Assembly: GCA_029465975.1 (NCBI GenBank)
Contig: CM055745.1
Location: 12,279,425 to 12,343,424 of the forward strand
DNA length: 64,000 nt
Origin: Dallia pectoralis
Taxonomy: Eukaryota > Chordata > Actinopteri > Esociformes > Umbridae
Reading direction: 5' to 3'
How positions within the stretch are numbered: position 1 is the stretch's first letter; the number at the start of each line of letters is the position of its first letter. The notes beneath the pieces were generated by a model that was given only the letters and a program-made list of their open reading frames with translations, made no database searches and had not been told where the DNA came from. Shown here in pieces: positions 1 to 11,956 of the stretch. Position numbers and translations under genes: made by a program.

Positions 1-590
1 TTGGTGCATAAGCACAAACAACAGTCAGAGTTTTCCCCCCCACCACCCTTAGGCGTAGGGAGGCAAACCTCTCATCCACCGGGGTAAACTCCAACACCGC
101 CGTGCTCAGACGTGGGCTCGTGAGTATCCCCACACCAGCCCGCCGCCTCTCACCCTGGGCAACTCCAGAGAAGAACAGAGTCCAACCCCTATCCAGGAGT
201 AAGGTTCCAGAGCCACGGTTGTGCGTAGAGGTAAGTCCCACCAGATCCAACTGGTATCGCTCCACCTCACGCACAAGTTCTGGCTCCTTCCCCCCCAGTG
301 AGGTGACGTTCCACGTCCCCAAAGCAAGCTTCTGCCGCCCGGGTCTGATCCGTCGAGACCCCCCACCTTCACTGCCACCCATATGACAGCGCACCCGACC
401 CCTGCGGTTGTTCCTGTAAGTGGTGGGCCCACAGGATGGAGAGGAGAGAGATGCCACGTATCTCGTTCGGGCTGTGCCCGGCCGGGCTCCGTGGCAAACC
501 CGGCCACCAGACGTTCGCTTTCGAGCCCGCCGTCTGGGCCTGGCTCCAGACGAGGGCCCTGGGCTTCCTCCAGGCAGAGTCTCGCTCCTT
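1..590 (-). mobile_element. LINE fragment with APE-type endonuclease start
   Basis: Read on the minus strand, the first 330 bases give an endonuclease-like stretch in broken frames: TWNVTSLGG, then ELVREVERYQLDLVGLTST, then GERRRAGVG, ending near VVCAYAP at the window edge. This is the N-terminal part of an apurinic-type endonuclease domain of a fish non-LTR retrotransposon. The GC-rich stretch at 340-590 looks like the element's 5' region. Frameshifts show it is not intact here, and the reverse transcriptase would lie left of base 1. It probably lies inside the long second intron of swap70. The family assignment is from memory of fish LINE endonucleases. Confidence 0.7.
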
Positions 591-601
591 TTCCCCTCTA
601 T

Positions 602-1396
602 CTATCTTATTAATGTTATTACCCTTATTAATGTTATTACCCTTATTAATGTTATTACCCTTTTTAATGTTATTACCCTTATTACCCTTATTAATGTTAT
701 TACCCTTATTAATGTTATTACCCTTATTACCCTTATTAAAGTTATTACCCTTATTAATGTTATTACCCTTATTACCCTTATTAATGTTATTACCCTTATT
801 ACCCTTATTAAAGTTATTACCCTTATTACCCTTATTAATGTTATTACCCTTATTACCCTTATTAATGTTATTACCCTTATTATTACCCCCTTATTAAAGT
901 TATTACCCTTATTAATGTTATTACCCTTATTAATGTTATTACCCTTATTACCCTTATTAAAGTTATTACCCTTATTAATGTTATTACCCTTATTAATGTT
1001 ATTACCCTTATTAATGTTATTACCCTTTTAATGTTATTACCCTTTTATTAATGTTATTACCCTTATTAATGTTATTACCCTTATTACCCTTATTAAAGTT
1101 ATTACCCTTATTAATGTTATTACCCTTATTACCCTTATTAATGTTATTACCCTTATTACCCTTATTAAAGTTATTACCCTTATTACCCTTATTAATGTTA
1201 TTACCCTTATTACCCTTATTAATGTTATTACCCTTATTAATGTTATTACCCTTATTACCCTTATTAAAGTTATTACCCTTATTAATGTTATTACCCTTAT
1301 TAATGTTATTACCCTTATTACCCTTATTAAAGTTATTACCCTTATTAATGTTATTACCCTTATTAATGTTATTACCCTTATTAATGTTATTACCCT
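602..1396. repeat. TTATTACCC / TTAATG 9- and 18-bp minisatellite
   Basis: About 800 bases alternate TTAATGTTATTACCC, TTAAAGTTATTACCC and TTATTACCC modules, in 9- and 18-base steps. The array abuts the 5' region of the LINE fragment. Because 9 and 18 are multiples of three, it yields long artificial open frames on both strands. Confidence 0.95.
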
Positions 1397-3237
1397 TTCC
1401 CTTGTGTGCGTTGCAACAGCACTGTGTTCGGAGACAGAAATATAACGTAGATCTGATCTATTCATTAAACCATTATTTCTGCAGCATGCCACACACATTA
1501 GCTTGTTGTAGGTGGCCTAGATTATAATCTGGTAATTGTTCTGCGGTTAGACGTGGACTTCCTGCCATCATAATGGCTGCGGTCTAGTTGTGGCGTGAAC
1601 AATTAAGCCGATACACAGTACAACTACAGCCCAAAGGGATATGTTGTTGAACAGGAACTCCAGCCAGTTAAGCGGTTCTAAGGTAAATTTGCGGAAGTTG
1701 AGATAGAAGGCCTGTTATATGAAATAGAAATCATCTGTCCGTTCCCACACTATGTCAGGCTTGTCTCGTTACCTCCATACTAGCTATTTACACTGAGGTA
1801 GTGTCTCTTACCCCCCCCCCCCCCGCCTCTCTCCGTGTCATTCTCCCACACTTCGTACCTCAACAATGGGGCCCTTGTCACGACCACTCCGGCACCCAGA
1901 GCCGCCTCTCCAAAACAGATACACAAGTTCATTAGCATTCTTCGCAGCGAAACGTCCCAAAAGGTTTATGAGGGGAGAAATGCACACCACACAACTGAGA
2001 TATAAAAAAAGCTTTCTATATGTGATATGATGTAGAGCTATTGGCTTAGTTTATTGTGAAAAGGTGGTTCTAATGGTTTTCAGTACCGGAACAGGCATAC
2101 CACAGATTAAATGTTATTAATACAGCAACTTTCAAAAGGAAACAGAGTAACAAGGCCATAAAAGGTTGATGAGCAGATCAGTAACGCCCCACGTAACAGA
2201 AAATACATTGGCAGACAAGTCACAGATTTGATGTTTTATAGAATGGACATACAAAAAATTAAATAAACTATTGACATCTGCGTCAATAGCACCTCCTGCA
2301 GGCGGGGTTTTAACTGGACTACTAAGTTTTGTTCGAATCATGAAGAGAATTAGATGTGTTGTGATTACCCTTACCAAAACTGAACATGTTACAGAAACTG
2401 CCACTTAGTATTGCTGAGTGTTTGTTTACAGGTTGACAGAATCGTAAACACGACGAGGAACTGCACTCTACCTGACAATATAGTATAAAACATCACATAT
2501 AGCGTAAAAATAGTTAATAAATCAGTTTAATTAATGAAAATATATTAAAAACGTACACTACCATTCAAAATGTTGAGGTCACTCAAAAATAACTACTTGT
2601 TTTAAAAAAAAACAATGAAAACCATTAAAATGACATCAAATTGAACAGAAATACGTTGTACATTGTTAACGTTGTAAATGACTGTTGTAGCAGCAAACTG
2701 ATTTTTATGGAATATCACACCGGTGTACGGAGGCCCATTATCAGCCACCAACAGGCATGTGCTCATGTGTTCGCTCATCCATGTGAATCTGTGTGTCATT
2801 CATTTATTAAATGCTATGTGATCAACAGAAACCCAATTTGAAATAAGCAGAAAACTGTGGTGCTGATTTTAATAAAACTGTCCTTTAGACTAGTTGAGTG
2901 TCTGAAGCGTCAGCAGTTGTGGGTTCCATCACAGACCACACAGCTAAAAAAAAAAAGAGGGAACTTTCTTCTGAAATGCGTCTATTGTTCGAATTGCCAA
3001 GAACAATTTGTGACCCCTAACCTCTGAATGGTGGGGAATAATAAAACGTCTGAGACATATTGAAAACCAGAGAAATGTACCTAACAACAACACAATCAAA
3101 ACAGATTTCAATCATTTTCTGGCTATCAAAGAATTTATCCCAAAACATCCATAAATAGGTGATGAATGCCTGAGAGGAAGACCTGTTGAGTGACAGGAGG
3201 AAGAAGGGAAATGTATGAGGAATAGTGAGCAAGTCAG
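1397..3237. other. AT-rich intronic DNA, no gene seen
   Basis: Presumed part of swap70 intron 2. It holds a short poly-C run near 1809-1823 and AT-rich unique sequence. I see no exon-like stretch with splice sites. Confidence 0.6.
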
Positions 3238-3693
3238 TAGGGGTGTGCAAAAAAATCGATTCACATTCAAATCGCGATTCAAGCTTTGCCGATTCAAAAT
3301 CGATTCATAGAATTCCAAAAATCGATTCATATTTTATTTAAAAAAATAAAAAAAAATTTTATGCCGTGTTACTATTGTCCTGAAATGAGTTTAGCTCCGC
3401 ATTCGCATAGAAAGCTGGCCAAAGCTTGGCACTTTGCACTTTTTAGTTGCAAAAGTTTTTATTTTTGCATGAAGACAAAGTAATATCAAAATACATTTCA
3501 TTTGTTGTGTTTCTTTTCTTTAAAATTGTACGTCTACTACAATCAATCACTTAGGAAAAAGTAAACCACATTTACATACTGTGAATCGTTTTTTTTGCGA
3601 AAATCGGTTTTGAATCGAACATCGATTTTGAATCAAATCGTGAGCCTAAAAATCGATATCGAATCGTGAAATTTTCTGAATCGTGCACCCCAA
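3238..3693. mobile_element. Non-autonomous hAT element (MITE), 456 bp
   Basis: The element begins TAGGGGTGTGC and ends GCACCCCAA, with ATCGATTC-rich subterminal inverted repeats at both ends. It is flanked by CAAGTCAG (3230-3237) and CTAGTCAG (3694-3701), an 8-bp target duplication with one mismatch. Eight-base duplications with TAG-type ends are typical of hAT transposons. There is no transposase frame. Confidence 0.85.
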
Positions 3694-6185
3694 CTAGTCA
3701 GCGATGGACTTAATTGTCTCTGGATGAGTCACCGGCTGTAACTGTCGAACAATTTGAGTGCGTCAGAAAGGAAGAGGGACACACACACACACAGGTTGGA
3801 AACTCTCTAGGAAGCAGGGGTGGTGCCAGAGATCTATTGTTTAGCCATATCCCTCCTATCTGTGGGGGACTCTAGAAGTCATGAGGTAACATTTCTTTAG
3901 ACTTAGGAAATGACAATTTGAGGAAGTGAAAGAAGAGTGTGAAGTATATTTATGTCCAAGAATGAAATGGGCTAAAATCAAAGATGTGTCATAAAAACGG
4001 TGTTCTTTCCCATGTGTTCAAATAAAAGCATCACTTCCAATGGAAATCCTAGACTTCTCATCCAAAGACATTACCAAGGTTTATCAGGTACCAGGAAGGT
4101 TTTTAACATTCAAAATGGGTTTTCATAAAAGGGTTTCAAAGATCTACTCTAGGACCCCTCATTCAAATTGTTAATCTTCAAGCATACAAGTTATGGAATC
4201 CCAAAGCTATATTGCTAGCCTATGGGATTTATTATACACAATAGTGAGAAGAAAAGCCTGAGAACCACTGGCATCGATATTTAAAAATGCTGTCTTTCTT
4301 TTGATACTGTTTACCGTAGTTACTCTTACAGGAAACACTCAAGAATTCCACACTGCCACTATATCAAGTTCTCATGAAAACAGAAAGTATGTCCAAATTT
4401 CACAATAATGGACCCGTAACACAGAAATCAATGGGCCATATTCTTCAACCGTTCTTAAGAAGAAATTCGTTCTTAAACCCCACTTACGCAGTTCCCACGA
4501 AGATTCTGACATTCACCAATGTTTACTTATCTGGAATTTGTTCTTAGGAAAGAACAGAATCTACGCACAGTGAAAAGCACTCTTACGCAGATCTGCGCGC
4601 TGACATTTGTGTGACAAATCATTAGTCTCTGCGTTTTCATCAACTGTACAGTGATTTAACTATTATGAAGAATAACATTATGAATAATATCAAATTATTT
4701 CAAATATATAAGAGAAGGCTCCACTTTGTTCGCCAATACGGTGAACAGCAGTTGAAATTAAAAGAATAATGGCAACATTAGCCTATGTACTCTGTCTCCA
4801 ATTTGCATTTAAGATTCAAATAATATGGGACGGGTCGGGTCGGGTTCGGGCAAAGATATTCAGCTCTAGTGCGCTCTTCCCCTGACACAGCGCTCACAGA
4901 ACGAGTGATTAAATCCCATGCATCCTTTTTGTATTTTATTTTCCAACCACTACTGACGCTGCTAAATATTACATATTTTACATATAACTATTGATTTGAT
5001 AATCCTTTATGACATCAGCGTTCAACATCATCAGCTTTCGGTCAGTGACAAGAAAGTAGAATCTCTTAACTCGACAACACTTAAAACGAGAGACAGATAC
5101 ACATTAAATCTTCTATAAAAAGTGTGGTTACATAACTAATAGTATACAGAAGAGAAAAGCCCTGAAATAACGCCTGCAGGGCAGAATTAGGTGTCACAAG
5201 TCAATGGTGAAGTGTAGAGGAGCCAAACGCAGAGGCATAAACATGTTCGTGGTATTTTATTCCCATAGAACAACCAGGAAAACCAAATACTATCAAGCGT
5301 CTTACCATAAAAAACTCTAAACAGTGCAGACAAACCAATAACTACCACTCACCATATCAGACTGACTTCCCAGTGACTTACATACACTTCCTAATTAAAC
5401 CAATTCAAACCAGCTGTGCATAATTACCTAAACTAACCTAAAGGAAAAGCTGAGCACAACACAAGGTCACATTAGGTCACAATCCATTATTAATAAATGT
5501 TCAATAACGACCTAACATATTTGAAAGACATTAAAAACAAGCAACCCTACAAATCTACCACAAGATAGTTTGGAATTGCCGAGAACTTTAAATTGAAAAA
5601 AATTCCATCAACACAATGCAGACCATGTCCCCAAAGAGATTATAAATCAAACTAATAACACAACTTAAGAAAAGCTATTGCTACCAATAAGATCAGTCAC
5701 TACAATACATTTAAAAACCATCAAAAGAAATATACATATATTGTCTGAACAAAATCTGTATTTTTGACAGCCAACTATGTGACCTCCAGCCACAACCTCA
5801 AGGACAGATATAGTAACATTTGTTAGTTTTTTTCCTTTCATGCCTCAAGCTAATCTTTCACCAGCATTCTACTATTTTAGTAATTTAATTGTATTTTACT
5901 ACTGTTGTCATTACTGTTGTCATTACTGTGGATATGGCCTGTCTGCTGTTGGTCTAATGTTGCTGTCTGTATTTACTATGTTAGAAACTTAAGGATCAAT
6001 AATAACACATTCTATTAATAACGCTTGATATCATCGTATCAATGGTATTAATGGTATCAATGACATTGGACAACCTCATCTCCTCATCATATGACCCATC
6101 CTGAGCAACAAAAGAAAAAAACTAACTGCCTGTCATGATCAGCGTGTGATTTAAATTAGCATAAAGAAGACAAAACCACAATGGC
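3694..6185. other. Intronic DNA with a possible dispersed repeat
   Basis: No gene recognised. 4435-4640 has the look of a fish dispersed repeat, with clustered TTCTTAAG-type motifs, but I cannot assign a family. The rest is AT-rich. Confidence 0.45.
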
Positions 6186-6727
6186 CAACCTGACTGCCTT
6201 ACTAATAACCTGACTGCCTTACTAATAACCTGACTGCCTTACTAATAACCTGACTGCCTTACTAATAACCTGACTGCCTTACTAATAACCTGACTGCCTT
6301 ACTAATAACCTGACTGCCTTACTAATAACCTGACTGCCTTACTAACAACCTGACTGCCTTACTAATAACCTGACTGCCTTACTAACAACCTGACTGCCTT
6401 ACTAACAACCTGACTGCCTTACTAACAACCTGACTGCCTTACTAACAACCTGCCTGCCTTACTAACAGCCTGACTGCCTTACTAACAGCCTGACTGCCTT
6501 ACTAACAGCCTGACTGCCTTACTAACAGCCTGACTGCCTTACTAACAGCCTGACTGCCTTACTAACAGCCTGACTGCCTTACTAACAGCCTGACTGCCTT
6601 ACTAACAGCCTGACTGCCTTACTAACAGCCTGACTGCCTTACTAACAGCCTGACTGCCTTACTAACAGCCTGACTGCCTTACTAACAGCCTGACTGCCTT
6701 ACTAACAGCCTGACTGCCTTACTAATA

Positions 6728-6916
6728 AGTAAGGAAATTGTCGAGGTGTCCTTGAGCAAGACACCTAACCCCAGCTGCTCCTGGCGAGCCTGCAGTCGCC
6801 TTGCATGGTAGACGCGGTCGTCAGTGTATGAATGAGTGAATGAATGGGTGAATGTGACGCAGGATCTGCAAAGCGCTTTGGATAAAAGCGCTATATAAAA
6901 GCGCAGCATTTACCAT
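6728..6916. repeat. SINE/MITE-like insert in the 20-bp array, copy 1
   Basis: This unique insert of about 189 bases interrupts the array. It contains GAGCAAGACACCTAACCCC and a tail AGCGCTATATAAAAGCGCAG followed by ATTTACCATTTAC, resembling a common fish dispersed repeat. By eye it is identical to the copy at 7886-8074. Confidence 0.8.
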
Positions 6917-7885
6917 TTACTAACAACCTGACTGCCTCACTAACAACCAGACTGCCTCACTAATAACCTGACTGCCTTACTAATAACCTGACTGCCTTAC
7001 TAATAGCCTGACTGCCTTACTAACAGCCTGACTGCCTTACTAACAGCCTGACTGCCTTACTAACAGCCTGACTGCCTTACTAACAGCCTGACTGCCTTAC
7101 TAACAGCCTGACTGCCTTACTAACAGCTTGACTGCCTTACTAACAGCCTGACTGCCTTACTAACAGCCTGACTGCCTTACTAACAGCCTGACTGCCTTAC
7201 TAACAGCCTGACTGCCTTACTAACAGCCTGACTGCCTTACTAACAGCCTGGCTGCCTTACTAACAGCCTGGCTGCCTTACTAACAGCCTGGCTGCCTTAC
7301 TAACAGCCTGGCTGCCTTACTAACAGCCTGGCTGCCTTACTAACAGCCTGGCTGCCTTACTAACAGCCTGGCTGCCTTACTAACAGCCTGGCTGCCTTAC
7401 TAACAGCCTGGCTGCCTTACTAACAGCCTGGCTGCCTTACTAACAGCCTGGCTGCCTTACTAACAGCCTGGCTGCCTTACTAACAGCCTGGCTGCCTTAC
7501 TAACAGCCTGGCTGCCTTACTAACAGCCTGGCTGCCTTACTAACAGCCTGGCTGCCTTACTAACAGCCTGGCTGCCTTACTAACAGCCTGGCTGCCTTAC
7601 TAACAGCCTGGCTGCCTTACTAACAGCCTGGCTGCCTTACTAACAGCCTGGCTGCCTTACTAACAGCCTGGCTGCCTTACTAACAGCCTGGCTGCCTTAC
7701 TAACAGCCTGGCTGCCTTACTAACAGCCTGACTGCCTTACTAACAGCCTGACTGCCTTACTAACAGCCTGACTGCCTTACTAACAGCCTGACTGCCTTAC
7801 TAACAGCCTGACTGCCTTACTAACAGCCTGACTGCCTTACTAACAGCCTGACTGCCTTACTAACAGCCTGACTGCCTTACTAATA

Positions 7886-8074
7886 AGTAAGGAAATTGTC
7901 GAGGTGTCCTTGAGCAAGACACCTAACCCCAGCTGCTCCTGGCGAGCCTGCAGTCGCCTTGCATGGTAGACGCGGTCGTCAGTGTATGAATGAGTGAATG
8001 AATGGGTGAATGTGACGCAGGATCTGCAAAGCGCTTTGGATAAAAGCGCTATATAAAAGCGCAGCATTTACCAT
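7886..8074. repeat. SINE/MITE-like insert in the 20-bp array, copy 2
   Basis: Second copy of the insert, displaced exactly 1158 bases from the first. The left junction sequence is the same (units ending TAATAAGTAAGG). The right flank differs slightly, with one CAACCTGACTGCCTCAC unit missing. Two independent insertions at the same repeat position are unlikely, so this marks a block duplication of about 58 repeat units. Confidence 0.8.
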
Positions 8075-9530
8075 TTACTAACAACCAGACTGCCTCACTA
8101 ATAACCTGACTGCCTCACTAATAACCTGACTGCCTCACTAATAACCTGACTGCCTCACTAATAACCTGACTGCCTCACTAATAACCTGACTGCCTCACTA
8201 ATAACCTGACTGCCTCACTAATAACCTGACTGCCTCACTAATAACCTGACTGCCTCACTAATAACCTGACTGCCTCACTAATAACCTGACTGCCTCACTA
8301 ATAACCTGACTGCCTCACTAATAACCTGACTGCCTCACTAATAACCTGACTGCCTCACTAATAACCTGACTGCCTCACTAATAACCTGACTGCCTCACTA
8401 ATAACCTGACTGCCTCACTAATAACCTGACTGCCTCACTAATAACCTGACTGCCTCACTAATAACCTGACTGCCTCACTAATAACCTGACTGCCTCACTA
8501 ATAACCTGACTGCCTCACTAATAACCTGACTGCCTCACTAATAACCTGACTGCCTCACTAATAACCTGACTGCCTCACTAATAACCTGACTGCCTCACTA
8601 ATAACCTGACTGCCTCACTAATAACCTGACTGCCTCACTAATAACCTGACTGCCTCACTAATAACCTGACTGCCTCACTAATAACCTGACTGCCTCACTA
8701 ATAACCTGACTGCCTCACTAATAACCTGACTGCCTCACTAATAACCTGACTGCCTCACTAATAACCTGACTGCCTCACTAATAACCTGACTGCCTCATTA
8801 ATAACCTGACTGCCTCATTAATAACCTGACTGCCTTATTAATAACCTGACTGCCTCATTAATAACCTGACTGCCTTATTAATAACCTCATTAATAACCTG
8901 ACTGCCTTATTAATAACCTGACTGCCTTATTAATAACCTGACTGCCTTATTAATAACCTGACTGCCTTATTAATAACCTGACTGCCTTATTAATAACCTG
9001 ACTGCCTTATTAATAACCTGACTGCCTTATTAATAACCTGACTGCCTTATTAATAACCTGACTGCCTTATTAATAACCTGACTGCCTTATTAATAACCTG
9101 ACTGCCTTATTAACAACCTGACTGCCTTACTAACAACCTGACTGCCTTACTAACAACCTGACTGCCTTACTAACAACCTGACTGCCTTACTAACAACCTG
9201 ACTGCCTTACTAACAACCTGACTGCCTTACTAACAACCTGACTGCCTTACTAACAACCTGACTGCCTTACTAACAACCTGACTGCCTTACTAACAACCTG
9301 ACTGCCTTACTAACAACCTGACTGCCTTACTAACAACCTGACTGCCTTACTAACAACCTGACTGCCTTACTAACAACCTGACTGCCTTACTAACAACCTG
9401 ACTGCCTTACTAACAACCTGACTGCCTTACTAACAACCTGACTGCCTTACTAACAACCTGACTGCCTTACTAACAACCTGACTGCCTTACTAACAACCTG
9501 ACTGCCTTACTAACAACCTGACTGCCTTAC

Positions 9531-10580
9531 CTTGTCCAATATGAACTTGTTCAGGTAGGGCATGTATCCCTGAGTAGAAACAGGCCCTTCGTCGTCATCT
9601 TTAAAGTGCTCCTCAAGGGCAACCGGGTCGTGGGGGATCCTCATCACAGTGCACAAGTTATGAGAGAGCACCTGTCACATGAAAAATACACCTATCAGGA
9701 CCTAAGACTTCACAGGCCACGCACAGCAATAACATATCAGTTGCTATGCTCAACAACATTCAGACATCATAATACACCTATCAGGACCTATAGACTTCAC
9801 AGGCCACGCACAGCAATAACATATCAGTTGCTATGCTCAACAACATTCAGACATCATATGATCTCGAACCAGTTGATCTCAAACTGGACTTCAGCTGATG
9901 GTCTGTGTGAAAGGGAACGGCAATGATTTCAAGACACATTAGATCTAGTATGAGCTCTTCTCATTTCTATGCCCAGTCATAAACAACCAGCTATACAACA
10001 TAAATTATTAAAATATATAAATTAGCCATTTAAACCGGGCAACTTGAACATTAAACAACTGGAGCTGATCAATTGAAGTCCGGGTAGGCATACATTGTCA
10101 AAGAGGTTATAAAACAGCAGGCATAATAATTTGGAGAGCTCAGGAAGGTTATTAGATTATTATGATAGAAAAAACATTGTGACTACTCATTATCTATAGA
10201 GGTGTGTTGATGTTGCCCAAAACAAATAGGTGTTAAAGCTATTTAGTGAATAACAAAAGAAAAGCGGATTGTGTCCTGATATGTTAGTTACTATAAACTA
10301 AGCTAGTTACACAATAAAAAAAAATCAACTAGAAATCCACACAATAAAAACACTAGAAGTGTGTGAAACATGTTGATTAACATCTTTCACACACTTCGGA
10401 AAGACTCGTTTCCGGCAAATAAAGGAAGCGTCCCTATAGGGTCGGTTGGAAATGCAGATTTTCAAGGAAAACATAACTCCTTACCTTTAACTGTGATTTG
10501 GACACTTTTCCACTTTTGTCCACGTCCAAAGCCGTGAACGCATGCCATATTGACTTCAGTAGCTCGTCCCGTAGAGACAT
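9531..10580 (-). CDS. swap70: SWAP-70, first two coding exons
   Basis: SWAP-70 is a PIP3-binding, Rac-associated protein that acts at membranes and actin. Exon 1 is 10485-10580 and begins MSLRDELLKSIWHAFTALD, with an EF-hand-like DVDKSGKVS stretch at residues 19-27. Exon 2 is 9531-9671, residues 33-79, including HDPVALEEHFKDDDEGPVS and YMPYLNKFILDK. Both exons are phase 0 with good splice sites. This matches the conserved N-terminal EF-hand region of the family. Exon 3 onward (PH and coiled-coil regions) is not seen to base 1, so intron 2 exceeds 9.5 kb and the gene runs off the left edge. The identity is supported by wee1 and znf143 lying next to it in the same orientation, as in human. Confidence 0.93.
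9685..9857. repeat. 86-bp tandem duplication in swap70 intron 1
   Basis: The sequence from AATACACCTATCAGGACCTA is repeated once at an 86-base offset. The first copy starts about 13 bases upstream of the exon 2 acceptor. Confidence 0.85.
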
Positions 10581-11956
10581 ATCGCACTCGTATCTCGCTT
10601 GGACACATAAAGCGCACTCGCAATCCGCTTTGGACTCAGTTTGGTACTAAGATACAATAAGTCACATGACAGCTGCCAGACAGATGCGTGTGCGCGCATC
10701 ATATGAAAGGGTTAGGTTGTAGCACCACTCAGTGCTGAAGAGGAGAACTAATGGCAAAGTGTAAATGGACTGACATAATGTCCTATTTTCACAAACTGCA
10801 CTACACACCATTAGATAAAAGGCGGGGCCAATAGGTAACTATTCTTTTTAAAACTCTGTTGGTACCCAGGTTATCTAGGCCCTCTCTGTGTAGCCCCATG
10901 CACGAGAACAGCCCTCAGCTGGAATATTAAATATACACCAGCCCCATATATATTTATGTTGAAAAATGTTTCCATCAATGCTGGAATAGCACATGGCCGA
11001 AGCACACATTAAAACGAAAAGGAAGCAGAACAGATTTAAAAGCACAACTCTGATAAGAATTTATTAAAATAACATATATACAGGTTATAGAGTTCTTAGA
11101 AGAACTACTCAATGTTTAACAATCTTTTTGAATTGACAGCAAACTGTTATTGCTACGCTGGCTGCATCGGCAGCTGTAGATGAGCCAGTTGTAATTCCGG
11201 CTACTAAAGTACTTTTATTTTGGTAACTTCCACCTGTTTGAAAAAACACTCTTAGACGCACTGCATGACCGATTCGACTCGAACGCAATACAAACTCAAC
11301 TTTCAGAGTCCGGCAAACACCGAGATGCATAATTTCAAACGACCCAGACGGTGAAGCGAATCAACCAACCAACCAACCCGGTCCAACACAGACGAACATG
11401 AATAGCAGCAGGTTGCGTATGTGTGTCCGGTTCCCCTGTGCCTCCGAAGTGCTCTCATTTAACAGCGGCGTCGGCTCCGGATGGTCCTCGGTTGCCTGGC
11501 ATCAAGCAGTAGACAAGCAGTACAGTGCACCAGGGTCTGCTACATTTACACACTGAGGAGGGCCTCTTTATGCCCCGTGAACAAAGAGAAACGCTTTCAT
11601 GGAAGTGCCGGGAGAACAGCGTGCATCAGAAAGTGTGGAGGAAAACACTGGAAGACCGTAAGGCACAGCAGAGCGAGAATCAATACAGGATGACTGTAAA
11701 CCATCAGGATTACTGCACATTTATTCTGAGTCTATCATATGTTCTGAGTACGGCGAGAGGAAGGTCCACCTTCAGCAACAGGTTCTCCTGGAAGCACTGG
11801 AAACGGGGCCCATCTCACTCTGCCCTTAATACGACCAGTTCCATTTGGATCCACATGCATAATTGGATTCTCAAAATGCGTTTGAGTCCGTGATCAAGTG
11901 ATCAAGCACCATTAGTTGTTGCTCCCCTCACAGGGGGATCAGTGTTTGAGGTTCTC
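10581..11956. other. swap70 upstream region and wee1 3' UTR
   Basis: 10581-10760 is the likely swap70 promoter side; I see no clear TATA box. 11060-11956 is the probable wee1 3' untranslated region. Minus-strand AATAAA signals lie at 11720-11725 and 11060-11065. No further gene is supported. Confidence 0.5.

Larger units (their letters stand above)
6186..9530. repeat. 20-bp minisatellite starting at the swap70 exon 2 donor
   Basis: About 150-160 copies of a 20-base unit, read on the swap70 strand as GTAAGGCAGTCAGGTTGTTA with variants. The unit at 9511-9530 begins at base +1 of intron 2, so the real donor GTAAGG is the first base of the first repeat. Variants occur in blocks: mostly CAACC near 9100-9530, CTTAT near 8830-9110, CCTCAC near 8080-8820, GGCTGCC near 7250-7720 and CAGCC elsewhere. 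This suggests growth by local block duplication. Confidence 0.97.

Noticed and set aside
602..1396. TTACCC-like array as interstitial telomere
   Set aside because: The unit is TTATTACCC/TTAATGTTATTACCC, not TTAGGG/CCCTAA.
6682..6909. 75-codon frame repeated identically at 7840-8067
   Set aside because: It lies in the duplicated dispersed-repeat insert. The identity reflects block duplication, not coding constraint.
11109..11330. 73-codon minus-strand frame left of wee1
   Set aside because: It lies in the probable wee1 3' UTR, with no homology recognised.
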